A stretch of DNA of 5,899 bases from Flavobacteriaceae bacterium (lineage in GTDB: Bacteria; Bacteroidota; Bacteroidia; Flavobacteriales; Flavobacteriaceae). Below are positions 1 to 5,899 of this stretch, piece after piece (the first letter of the stretch is position 1; every line of letters starts with the position of its first letter). Made by a program: the position numbers and the translations under genes. The stretch spans positions 1-5,899 of the forward strand of contig JABSPN010000205.1 in assembly GCA_013214425.1 (NCBI GenBank), read 5' to 3'. The notes below the pieces were generated by a model. It was not told where the DNA came from. It did no database searches and saw only the letters and a program-made list of their open reading frames with translations.

Positions 1-3000
1 ATCCAACATATCACTTAACTCAAGCCGATGCAGATAACAATGTAAATGCGATTGCTACACCTAACGCTTTTGCTAATACGGTTGCTAATAATCAAACAAT
101 TTTTGTCAGGTTAGAAGACTCTGTAAATGGCTGTGTGAATACAGCTCAATTAAACTTGGTAGTAGTTCCAGTTCCGAATTTAAATACGTATACGCTAGTA
201 CAGTGTGAAGTAGATGCAGTGATTGATGGACTGGCATTGTTTACCTTATCTGAAGCAAACGCATCATTGATAACTGTAGGAGTTGAAACTGATTATATTT
301 TTAGCTATCACTTAACTCAAGCCGATGCAGATGGATTTGTTAATCCATTACCAAATAATTACAATAACATAGTGCCTAACCAGATTGTTTTTGCCAGAGT
401 GCAAGAAAATGCAACTGGCTGTTACAATGTAACACAAGTTACGTTAAACGCGGTAAGTAATGCGGTACCAGCAGCAGTATTAAATCTTTGTGATAACGAT
501 GGAAATGGGACGGAAGATTTTATTTTAAGTAACGCCAATGCTCAAATTATTCCATCAATACCAGCGGCAGCAATAATTACCTATTATTTCTCTGAGTTTG
601 ATGCACAACAAGAAATTAATCCATTGCCAAATGCCTATACGAGTATTGCGGCAGTTCAGGTAATTTATTATAGAGTTGAAGATGGGAATGATTGTTATGG
701 GATAGGAACTTTAACACTGAATTCAAATCCATTACCATTGGTGACAGCGATTACGCCTTTTAATATGTGTAGTGACGATGGAGTCAGTGCAATTTTTGAT
801 TTTACTTCAAAAGAAGCTGAAATATTGAATGGTCAAACTGGAATGACTGTTTCGTATTATCCCACTTTAGCGGATGCTACTGCAGGAATGAATGCGCATC
901 CAGTTGTTTATGGTAATGTGGCTAATCCTGAAACCGTTTTCGTAAGAATTGAAGATGATATCACAGGATGTTTCTCGACAACAAGTTTTGAACTAAATGT
1001 AAATCAGAACCCAAGCGTTGTAAACCCAACACCTCTAAATCTTTGTGATGTTAATAACACAGGGGACATGATTGAAGATTTTGATTTAACGGTTAAAAAC
1101 AATGAGATAAGTGGTGGTGATACAAATTTAGCAGTGACCTATTATCCGACTCAAGTTGATGCCGATAATGAAATAAATGAGATCACAGGTTTGTATACGA
1201 ATGCAGCTAACCCTGATGTTGTCTTTGTTAGAGTTGAGGACCTAACAACCTTATGTTACACAACAACAACATTAGAGCTAAATGTGTTACCATTGCCAGT
1301 AGCGAATACACCTACAGATTTGTATGCTTGTGATGTTGATAACAATGGAATTACAGCATTTAATTTAACGTCTAAGGATTTAGAGATTACTGGAGCTAAT
1401 CCAAATTTAACTGTTTCATATCACGAAACAGATACAGATGCCGAACAAGATTTAAATGCTTTAGCAAGTCCGTATACAAACATTAATTTTCCATTTTTAC
1501 AGCCAATTTATGCGAGAGTTGTAGATATAACTACCGGATGTTTTGTGGTAGTGACGTTTAATTTAGTCGCTTTAGATTCACCTCAATTGGATATTAATAT
1601 AACACCACTAGCCTTATGTGATACTGACCAAGACGGATTTGCCATTTTTGATTTAACATCTAAGGTTACAGAAATTTTAAATGGTCAGCCAAATACCATG
1701 CCTGTGACTTTTTATGAAATACAGGCAAATGCAGATGCAGGAATTAATCCAATAGGAGCGCCTAATGCTTATCCTAATGTGACAAATCCTCAAACGATAT
1801 TTTTCAGAATAGAAAACCCAGATGATGGAGATCCTAATACACCAACATGTTTTGTGGTTGGACAATTTGATCTTATAGTAAATCTGCCTCCAGTACTACA
1901 ATCACCAGTTCCTTCAATTGAAGTATGTGACGACGATTATTATGTGCTGGTAACTCAAGTGCCACGATTTACGTTTGATTTAACCCAGAATGAGGCATTT
2001 ATTTTAAATGGTTTAACAGGGATTTCATTTACATATTTTGATGATGATACGAATACTCAAGTAGCCGATCCGACTGCATGGGAAAACATCACTAATGCCG
2101 ATACAATTAGAGTAGAAGCCACTGATGGAAATGGCTGTACCTCTATTGTATTTTTCGATGTTAGAGTCTTACCAAATCCAACACCTTTACAGCCATTTGA
2201 AACTCCTAACTTACTTGTATGTGAAGGAGATGGAGATGAGTTTAGCGTGTTTGATCTGGCTACTAATGAAGCTTTGATAACTGGTGGAGACCCAGATGTT
2301 ACAGTGTCTTATCATGAAACATTTGATGATGCCAATGCTTACCCAGGATTAAACCCAATTGGGAATCCGAATAACTATACCAATATAACGAATCCTCAGT
2401 CGATATTTGTTAGAGTAACCAATACCACTTCGGGTTGTTATACAATAACAAGTTTTACTATATTCGTTCCATTACCGCAATTTGATTTGGGAGCTGATCA
2501 GATATTGTGTTTAGATGCTTTTGGAAATCTATTAAATGGACCAGTCTTAATTGATACTGGATTACCTAACAACGGAACCTATACATTTGCTTGGGAATTA
2601 GATTCGCAACCTTTAGCGGAAAACGGACCTGCTATTTCGGCGACTCAAACGGGTACTTACATGGTTACCGTAACAGGTGCAGATCCATTGTGTTTCACTT
2701 CTGATACAATTCAGATTATTGGATCAACTCCAGCCTTAACGTTAGATTTGGAAGTAACGACAGAGTTTTTTGCCACAGACGACCACATCATTGTAGCAAC
2801 GGTTACAGGTTCAGGAGATTATGAATATAGTTTAAATGGAGGCCCATATCAAGACAGTAATGTGTTTACTAATGTTGATATAGGATTGCATACTGTAACG
2901 GTACGCGATAAAAATGGATGTGGCGAAATTTCAGATACTGTGGCAGTAATTGGTTATAAGAAATTCTTTACTCCTAATGGTGATGGATACAATGAAACAT

Positions 3001-3215
3001 GGCAAATTGTTGGAGCTGAAGGTCTTCCAGATTCTGAGATTTATATCTTCGATCGCTATGGGAAATTACTCAAGCAATTGAATCCAACTAGTATTGGATG
3101 GGACGGAACTTATAATGGAAGTGCGATGCCATCTACAGATTATTGGTTTAAGATTTTATACAGCCAAAATGGTCAGTCTAAGGAGTTTGGCGCACACTTT
3201 TCGTTGAAAAGATAA
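1..3215 (+). CDS. T9SS type B sorting domain-containing repeat surface protein, 5'-partial
   Basis: The reading frame is open from base 3 to the TAA at 3213-3215, giving 1,070 visible residues. The true start lies left of the window: the GTG at 135 is an internal valine codon, because residues before it already form the second half of a repeat unit. Order of domains: one partial and eight complete repeats of 92-103 residues (to about 2480), an Ig-like domain (2481-2726), a SprB-like beta module with SLNGGPYQ and a closing TVRDKNGC (2727-2957), and a C-terminal CHU_C domain (2958-3212) beginning KKFFTPNGDGYNETW. CHU_C domains direct proteins to the type IX secretion system in Bacteroidota. The protein is therefore expected outside the cell, attached to or released from the outer membrane. 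No enzyme motif is visible, and an adhesin or matrix role is inferred from architecture only. Gene 2, 36 bp downstream on the same strand, is a paralogue. Confidence 0.95.
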   Translation, partial: PTYHLTQADADNNVNAIATPNAFANTVANNQTIFVRLEDSVNGCVNTAQLNLVVVPVPNLNTYTLVQCEVDAVIDGLALFTLSEANASLITVGVETDYIFSYHLTQADADGFVNPLPNNYNNIVPNQIVFARVQENATGCYNVTQVTLNAVSNAVPAAVLNLCDNDGNGTEDFILSNANAQIIPSIPAAAIITYYFSEFDAQQEINPLPNAYTSIAAVQVIYYRVEDGNDCYGIGTLTLNSNPLPLVTAITPFNMCSDDGVSAIFDFTSKEAEILNGQTGMTVSYYPTLADATAGMNAHPVVYGNVANPETVFVRIEDDITGCFSTTSFELNVNQNPSVVNPTPLNLCDVNNTGDMIEDFDLTVKNNEISGGDTNLAVTYYPTQVDADNEINEITGLYTNAANPDVVFVRVEDLTTLCYTTTTLELNVLPLPVANTPTDLYACDVDNNGITAFNLTSKDLEITGANPNLTVSYHETDTDAEQDLNALASPYTNINFPFLQPIYARVVDITTGCFVVVTFNLVALDSPQLDINITPLALCDTDQDGFAIFDLTSKVTEILNGQPNTMPVTFYEIQANADAGINPIGAPNAYPNVTNPQTIFFRIENPDDGDPNTPTCFVVGQFDLIVNLPPVLQSPVPSIEVCDDDYYVLVTQVPRFTFDLTQNEAFILNGLTGISFTYFDDDTNTQVADPTAWENITNADTIRVEATDGNGCTSIVFFDVRVLPNPTPLQPFETPNLLVCEGDGDEFSVFDLATNEALITGGDPDVTVSYHETFDDANAYPGLNPIGNPNNYTNITNPQSIFVRVTNTTSGCYTITSFTIFVPLPQFDLGADQILCLDAFGNLLNGPVLIDTGLPNNGTYTFAWELDSQPLAENGPAISATQTGTYMVTVTGADPLCFTSDTIQIIGSTPALTLDLEVTTEFFATDDHIIVATVTGSGDYEYSLNGGPYQDSNVFTNVDIGLHTVTVRDKNGCGEISDTVAVIGYKKFFTPNGDGYNETWQIVGAEGLPDSEIYIFDRYGKLLKQLNPTSIGWDGTYNGSAMPSTDYWFKILYSQNGQSKEFGAHFSLKR
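3..2480 (+). repeat. Tandem array of about 95-residue Cys/Asp-rich repeats in gene 1
   Basis: Each unit starts with a Cys followed by an acidic stretch. These Cys codons lie at 204, 489, 768, 1044, 1329, 1617, 1926 and 2220, with a ninth, partial unit before the first (3-176). Spacing is 95, 93, 92, 95, 96, 103 and 98 codons. The working consensus has three blocks: CDxDxDGxxxFDL; then a tvsYyxtxaDAxxxxNP block; then pYtNixnPqtiFvRvEDxxtGCy, a beta strand and a closing PLP-like linker. The second conserved Cys, in the tGCy motif, pairs with the first in number and could form one disulfide per unit. Units are divergent at the DNA level, so the array is old overall. The long 1617 unit carries an acidic loop insertion (1815-1847). 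I do not recognise a named family for this unit. An Ig-like beta-sandwich fold is inferred, not seen. Confidence 0.9.
9..332 (+). repeat. 27-bp exact direct repeat (9-35 and 306-332)
   Basis: The same 27 bases occur at 9-35 and 306-332, exactly 297 bp (99 codons) apart and in the same frame. Both copies encode YHLTQADAD in the middle block of neighbouring repeat units. The flanking bases differ at both ends. Most other unit-to-unit matches in the array are much shorter at the DNA level, so this identity stands out as a likely trace of recent exchange between adjacent units. Confidence 0.85.
2481..2957 (+). other. Ig-like domain plus SprB-like module before the sorting signal of gene 1
   Basis: After the last repeat the pattern changes. 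The first part opens with LGADQILC, includes TFAWELDSQPL and ends with GTYMVTVTGADPLC, the usual layout of an Ig-like or PKD-like domain in Bacteroidota surface proteins, with one Cys near each end. The second part, from about 2727, contains YEYSLNGGPYQ and GLHTVTVRDKNGC, which matches the pattern of SprB repeats known from Flavobacterium gliding adhesins. These modules commonly sit between a repeat stalk and a CHU_C domain. Domain names rest on motif pattern only; boundaries are approximate. Confidence 0.7.
2958..3212 (+). other. CHU_C gliding-motility-associated C-terminal domain (T9SS type B signal)
   Basis: The last 85 residues carry the family hallmarks in order: FFTPNGDGYNETW, then IYIFDRYGKLL, GWDGTYNG, MPSTDYWFKI and a final basic end, FSLKR. 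This domain sits at the extreme C-terminus of proteins exported by the type IX secretion system in gliding Bacteroidota, and type B substrates often depend on a SprF/PorP-like partner encoded nearby. No such partner gene lies inside the window. The domain is complete and ends at the stop codon, so gene 1 is intact at its 3' end. Confidence 0.95.
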
Positions 3216-3236
3216 AGAAGGGCAAGCGATTTTTGT

Positions 3237-3244
3237 TATATTTG
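3237..3244 (+). promoter_or_regulatory. Possible Bacteroidota -7 element (TAnnTTTG) before gene 2
   Basis: The 36-bp gap contains TATATTTG, an exact match to the Bacteroidota sigma-70 -7 consensus TAnnTTTG. It ends 7 bases before the ATG at 3252, so a transcript from it would be nearly leaderless. No TTG -33 element stands at the usual distance: the nearest TTG (3204-3206) is about 30 bases upstream instead of roughly 17-23. In AT-rich DNA an 8-base match with two free positions can arise by chance. Gene 2 may instead be co-transcribed with gene 1. Confidence 0.3.
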
Positions 3245-3251
3245 AAACCTT

Positions 3252-3311
3252 ATGAAAACGAAAAATCAAATATTTGCCATTTTATTATTTTGTTTTGGAA
3301 TTTCTTTTTCC
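3252..3311 (+). other. Sec signal peptide of gene 2
   Basis: The N-terminus is MKTKNQIFAILLFCFGISFS: a short basic region (Lys 2 and 4), a hydrophobic core from Ile 7 to Phe 15, and a small-residue end. Cleavage after Ser 20 before Gln-Gln is the likely site; an S-Q junction is common in Flavobacteriia. The Cys at residue 14 is not in a lipobox context, so a lipoprotein is unlikely. This fits T9SS cargo, which first crosses the inner membrane by Sec. Confidence 0.88.
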
Positions 3312-5899
3312 CAGCAGATAATTGTTAATGACCCCGGAGACCCCCAGTCTTCTTTAAATGCTGAAGATTTATTAAACGAAGTTTTGATAAATTCAAATGC
3401 TTGCGCTTCAGCAACTTTAGAGCTTTTACAGGATAATCCAGACGGAACTACTACACCAGCTCAAAAGAGTTGGGGTTACTTTAGAAGAGGTACGTCAAAC
3501 TTCCCTTTTGAGGAAGGAATAATATTATCCTCTGGTTATGCAGAAAGTGCAGAAGGACCTAATAATGCAACAGGTACAAGTGATACAGGTGTAGGTTGGG
3601 GAGGTGATGCCGATTTAAAAGCAATTCTCGATAATGAATATGGAGGAAATGCAGATACCAATAACGCAACAGTATTTCAATTTAGATTTACTCCAGTAAC
3701 CAACTCGATCAGTTTTGATTTTATTTTCGCTTCGGAAGAATACGAGGATGAATTCGAATGTGATAATCAATATAGAGATGGATTTGCCTTTTTAATTAGA
3801 GGGCCAGGAATTCCAGATGATTCTGGTACTGCTTTTGGAGGAACTAATATGGCTTCGATTCCTGGATCAGCTAATATACCAGTTAACACATTCAGTATAC
3901 ATAGGGATACATTTATATGTGGTGGAGAAAATCCAGGAGTGAATTACTTTCCAAATTTGTATGTGAGTAATTGGGCAGCTGACAATCAAAATGAAGTTCA
4001 GTATGACGGAATGACTCGTGTGCTTACAGCTGCTACTAATGCATTAACACCAGGTCAAGAGTATACTTTAAAAATGGTAATTTCTGATAGAACAGATACA
4101 TCCTATGACTCGGCTGTATTTTTATCTTCTGGAAACTTTAATTTAGGTGGTGATCTAGGTGATGATATGACTATAGCTGGAGGAAACCCAGCTTGTGAAG
4201 GTGAAACAGTCACCTTAGACGGTAGTTCAGGAGCAGGATCAACATACGAATGGTATCAAGATGGTATTTTATTGCCTGGAGAGGTTGGGCCTACTCTTAA
4301 TGTGACAGTTAGCGGTACCTATAGATTAGATGTTACTTTTGGAGGAAGTGGAGCTTGTACTTCTTCTGATGAGGTTGTCATAGAATTTAAACCATTACCA
4401 TTACCAGGTAGCCCAAATAATTTATTAGAATGTGATCAAGCTGGTACCGGAATAGGTGATTTTTTATTAACGGATAATGATGCCAATATTATTGGTGCAC
4501 AAACAGATGTTACGTTAACCTATCACATTTCTCAAGCAGACGCTGATAATAATGCCAACCCATTAGCTTCTCCTTATACCACTACTCCAGTAACAATTTT
4601 TTACAGAGTAGATGATGATTTATCAGATTGCTTTATTACGGGTTCATTCGACTTAATTGCTGGTCAGTTACCTGCCACGATTGCCGTAACAGATTATGAA
4701 TCGTGTGATGACACTATAGATGGTGACGATACCAATGGATTTATTCAAAACTTCCAATTATCTACTAAGGACATAGAAATTATTAATGGGCAAACGAATA
4801 TGGTAGTGACTTACCATTTAAACTTAGCCGATGCAAATACAGCAGCTAATCCACTTGTGAGTCCTTATTCAAATATTACACCGAATTCACAGCTGATTTT
4901 TTATAGAATTGAAGATACGACCAACGGTTGTTATGATACAGGTAGTTTTAATTTGGTTGTTAATCCATTACCAGATGTTCAGAATACATTGTTAGAACAA
5001 TGTGATGGGGAAGATGGAGTATTAGATGGTTTGTCGATTTATAACTTGGCACAAGCCGATCCATTTTTGATTCTAACAGGAACAGTTGCTGATTATACGT
5101 TTACTTACTACCTGACATTAACAGATGCAATAAATGGAACAAATCCTCAAGCGGCATTGCCTTTTCAAAGTACGGTGCCAAATCAGGTTATTTATGCACG
5201 AGTTACACTTAATACAACTGGTTGTTGGCGTATAGCCGAGATTACTTTAGGAATCACAACCACTGATGTTCCTGACTACCCATTAGAGGTGTGTGACGAT
5301 GATTATGATGGATTTGCTGAGTTTGATTTGAGCTTAGCAGATGCTATTGTGTTAGGGCCACCACTTCCTGTAGGGTTAACAGTTGTGTATTACGAGACAC
5401 ATGAAGATGCTCAATTTGAAATCAATCCTTTACCAACTTTATACACGAATATAGTTCCTAATATGCAAACCATATACACTCGTGTTGAAGATGGGAATTC
5501 TTGTTTCGGTATTGGAGAATTAGTATTACAAGTGAATCCTATTCCTGCCGTAACAGATGTGACAGATTTTATGTTGTGTAGCGATACAGCTCCAACAGCA
5601 ATATTTGATTTAACAAGTAAAGATGGTGAAGTTTTAAATGGTCAAAATCCAGCAGATTTTACCGTTTCATATTACAACATTGAAACCGATGCTTGTCAGG
5701 CTTTAAATCCATTAGCCAGTCCATATAATGGAACAGATGGAGAAACAATTTGGGTACGTATTGAAGACAATGTAACCGGATGTCATGTATGTAGTGTGAA
5801 CTTTGACTTAATTGTTCATCCCAACCCTACAATTGCGACGCCTGTTGATTTCACGTTATGTGATGTAAATAATGCTGGTGATGGGTTTGAGGAATTTGA
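3252..5899 (+). CDS. Choice-of-anchor L domain-containing repeat surface protein, 3'-partial
   Basis: The frame runs from the ATG at 3252 with no stop to the window edge (882 full codons), so the 3' end is missing. The start is supported by a typical signal peptide directly after it and by in-frame stops at 3213 and 3243; no Shine-Dalgarno sequence precedes it, which is usual in Bacteroidota. Domains: signal peptide (residues 1-20), choice-of-anchor L domain (about 25-297, with GIILSSGY at 89-96 and FASEEY at 159-164), Ig-like domain (about 300-380, Cys 315 and 369), then tandem repeats with leading Cys at 394, 485, 584, 681, 776 and 870. Choice-of-anchor L proteins are secreted and end in differing anchor types. 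By homology to gene 1 this one should end in a CHU_C domain for type IX secretion, which is inferred. An extracellular adhesin-like role is likely; no catalytic motif is seen. Confidence 0.94.
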   Translation, partial: MKTKNQIFAILLFCFGISFSQQIIVNDPGDPQSSLNAEDLLNEVLINSNACASATLELLQDNPDGTTTPAQKSWGYFRRGTSNFPFEEGIILSSGYAESAEGPNNATGTSDTGVGWGGDADLKAILDNEYGGNADTNNATVFQFRFTPVTNSISFDFIFASEEYEDEFECDNQYRDGFAFLIRGPGIPDDSGTAFGGTNMASIPGSANIPVNTFSIHRDTFICGGENPGVNYFPNLYVSNWAADNQNEVQYDGMTRVLTAATNALTPGQEYTLKMVISDRTDTSYDSAVFLSSGNFNLGGDLGDDMTIAGGNPACEGETVTLDGSSGAGSTYEWYQDGILLPGEVGPTLNVTVSGTYRLDVTFGGSGACTSSDEVVIEFKPLPLPGSPNNLLECDQAGTGIGDFLLTDNDANIIGAQTDVTLTYHISQADADNNANPLASPYTTTPVTIFYRVDDDLSDCFITGSFDLIAGQLPATIAVTDYESCDDTIDGDDTNGFIQNFQLSTKDIEIINGQTNMVVTYHLNLADANTAANPLVSPYSNITPNSQLIFYRIEDTTNGCYDTGSFNLVVNPLPDVQNTLLEQCDGEDGVLDGLSIYNLAQADPFLILTGTVADYTFTYYLTLTDAINGTNPQAALPFQSTVPNQVIYARVTLNTTGCWRIAEITLGITTTDVPDYPLEVCDDDYDGFAEFDLSLADAIVLGPPLPVGLTVVYYETHEDAQFEINPLPTLYTNIVPNMQTIYTRVEDGNSCFGIGELVLQVNPIPAVTDVTDFMLCSDTAPTAIFDLTSKDGEVLNGQNPADFTVSYYNIETDACQALNPLASPYNGTDGETIWVRIEDNVTGCHVCSVNFDLIVHPNPTIATPVDFTLCDVNNAGDGFEEF
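3324..4142 (+). other. Choice-of-anchor L domain
   Basis: The region has the recurring signatures of this family: an N-terminal helix-like stretch (LNAEDLLNEVLINSNACAS), PFEEGIILSSGY, a GDADL segment, TVFQFRFTPVTNSISFDFIF running into FASEEY, a DGFAFLIRGPG motif with nearby IPVNTF, and a late YTLKMVISDRTDTSYDSAVF segment followed by a strand. The family is defined by its presence at the N-terminus of secreted proteins with several kinds of C-terminal anchor. Its molecular function is not established to my knowledge. It covers roughly residues 25-297 here and appears complete. Confidence 0.85.
4392..5897 (+). repeat. Tandem array of Cys/Asp-rich repeats in gene 2, open at the right edge
   Basis: These are the same repeat family as in gene 1. 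Leading Cys codons lie at 4431, 4704, 5001, 5292, 5577 and 5859, with spacing of 91, 99, 97, 95 and 94 codons. Five units are complete and the sixth is cut by the window end. The blocks recur: a CD-acidic loop such as CDDDYDGFAEFDL at 5292, a YY or YH strand with DA and NP, and an RVED or RIED strand before the second Cys. The 5577 unit is unusual in having two extra Cys (codons 5694 and 5790). The units from 4704 onward match gene 1 units one by one in order. Confidence 0.9.

Noticed and set aside
135..137. GTG at 135 as the start of gene 1
   Set aside because: The frame is open upstream to base 3 and encodes the middle and end blocks of a normal repeat, including its second Cys at 132. There is no signal peptide after the GTG.
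1677..1865. 62-codon open frame on the minus strand
   Set aside because: It lies wholly inside the repeat array of gene 1, has an isoleucine- and Cys-rich composition typical of an antisense shadow, and shows no start-site signal or recognisable domain.
3..2480. CRISPR-like or mobile-element repeat
   Set aside because: The periodicity is about 276-309 bp, in frame and protein-coding, with diverged units; there are no short identical repeats with unique spacers, no terminal inverted repeats and no transposase.
3197..3211. Perfect 6-bp inverted repeat (CTTTTC, 3-base loop, GAAAAG) as a terminator
   Set aside because: It is AT-rich, lies inside the last codons of gene 1 and is followed by a purine-rich stretch with no T run.
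3213..3254. Gene 1 and gene 2 as one gene split by a stop mutation, since both use the same frame
   Set aside because: Two in-frame stops (3213 and 3243) lie between them. Gene 1 ends in a complete C-terminal sorting domain and gene 2 starts with a signal peptide, so they are separate genes.

Overview
The window is almost wholly coding on the + strand. It holds two large, tandem, paralogous genes for secreted, repeat-built surface proteins of the Bacteroidota type, most likely from a marine or aquatic Flavobacteriaceae-like organism. The grounds are low-GC DNA, a C-terminal gliding-motility-associated sorting domain (CHU_C, type B signal of the type IX secretion system, T9SS), an N-terminal choice-of-anchor L domain, a start codon with no Shine-Dalgarno sequence, and a TAnnTTTG promoter-like element. 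The exact species cannot be read from the sequence.

Layout: positions 1-3215 are the 3' part of gene 1. Its 5' end lies outside the window and the frame is open from base 3. The visible part encodes one partial and eight complete repeats of about 92-103 residues, then an Ig-like domain, a SprB-like beta module and the CHU_C sorting domain. A 36-bp gap (3216-3251) follows. Gene 2 starts at 3252 and runs open to the right edge. It encodes a signal peptide, a choice-of-anchor L domain, an Ig-like domain, then five complete repeats and the start of a sixth of the same family. Its C-terminus is outside the window.

The two genes overlap in their repeat regions, and there the repeats correspond in order, at a nearly constant offset of about 4.80-4.82 kb. 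This points to duplication of a whole gene, not independent repeat growth. It predicts that gene 1 begins about 1.5 kb left of the window with a signal peptide and choice-of-anchor L domain, and that gene 2 ends about 2.1 kb to the right with its own CHU_C domain; each protein would be roughly 1,590 residues.

Both products are probably exported by Sec, carried over the outer membrane by T9SS and displayed or released as extended adhesin-like fibres. That role is inferred from architecture; no catalytic domain is visible. No RNA gene, mobile element, CRISPR array or convincing terminator was seen.
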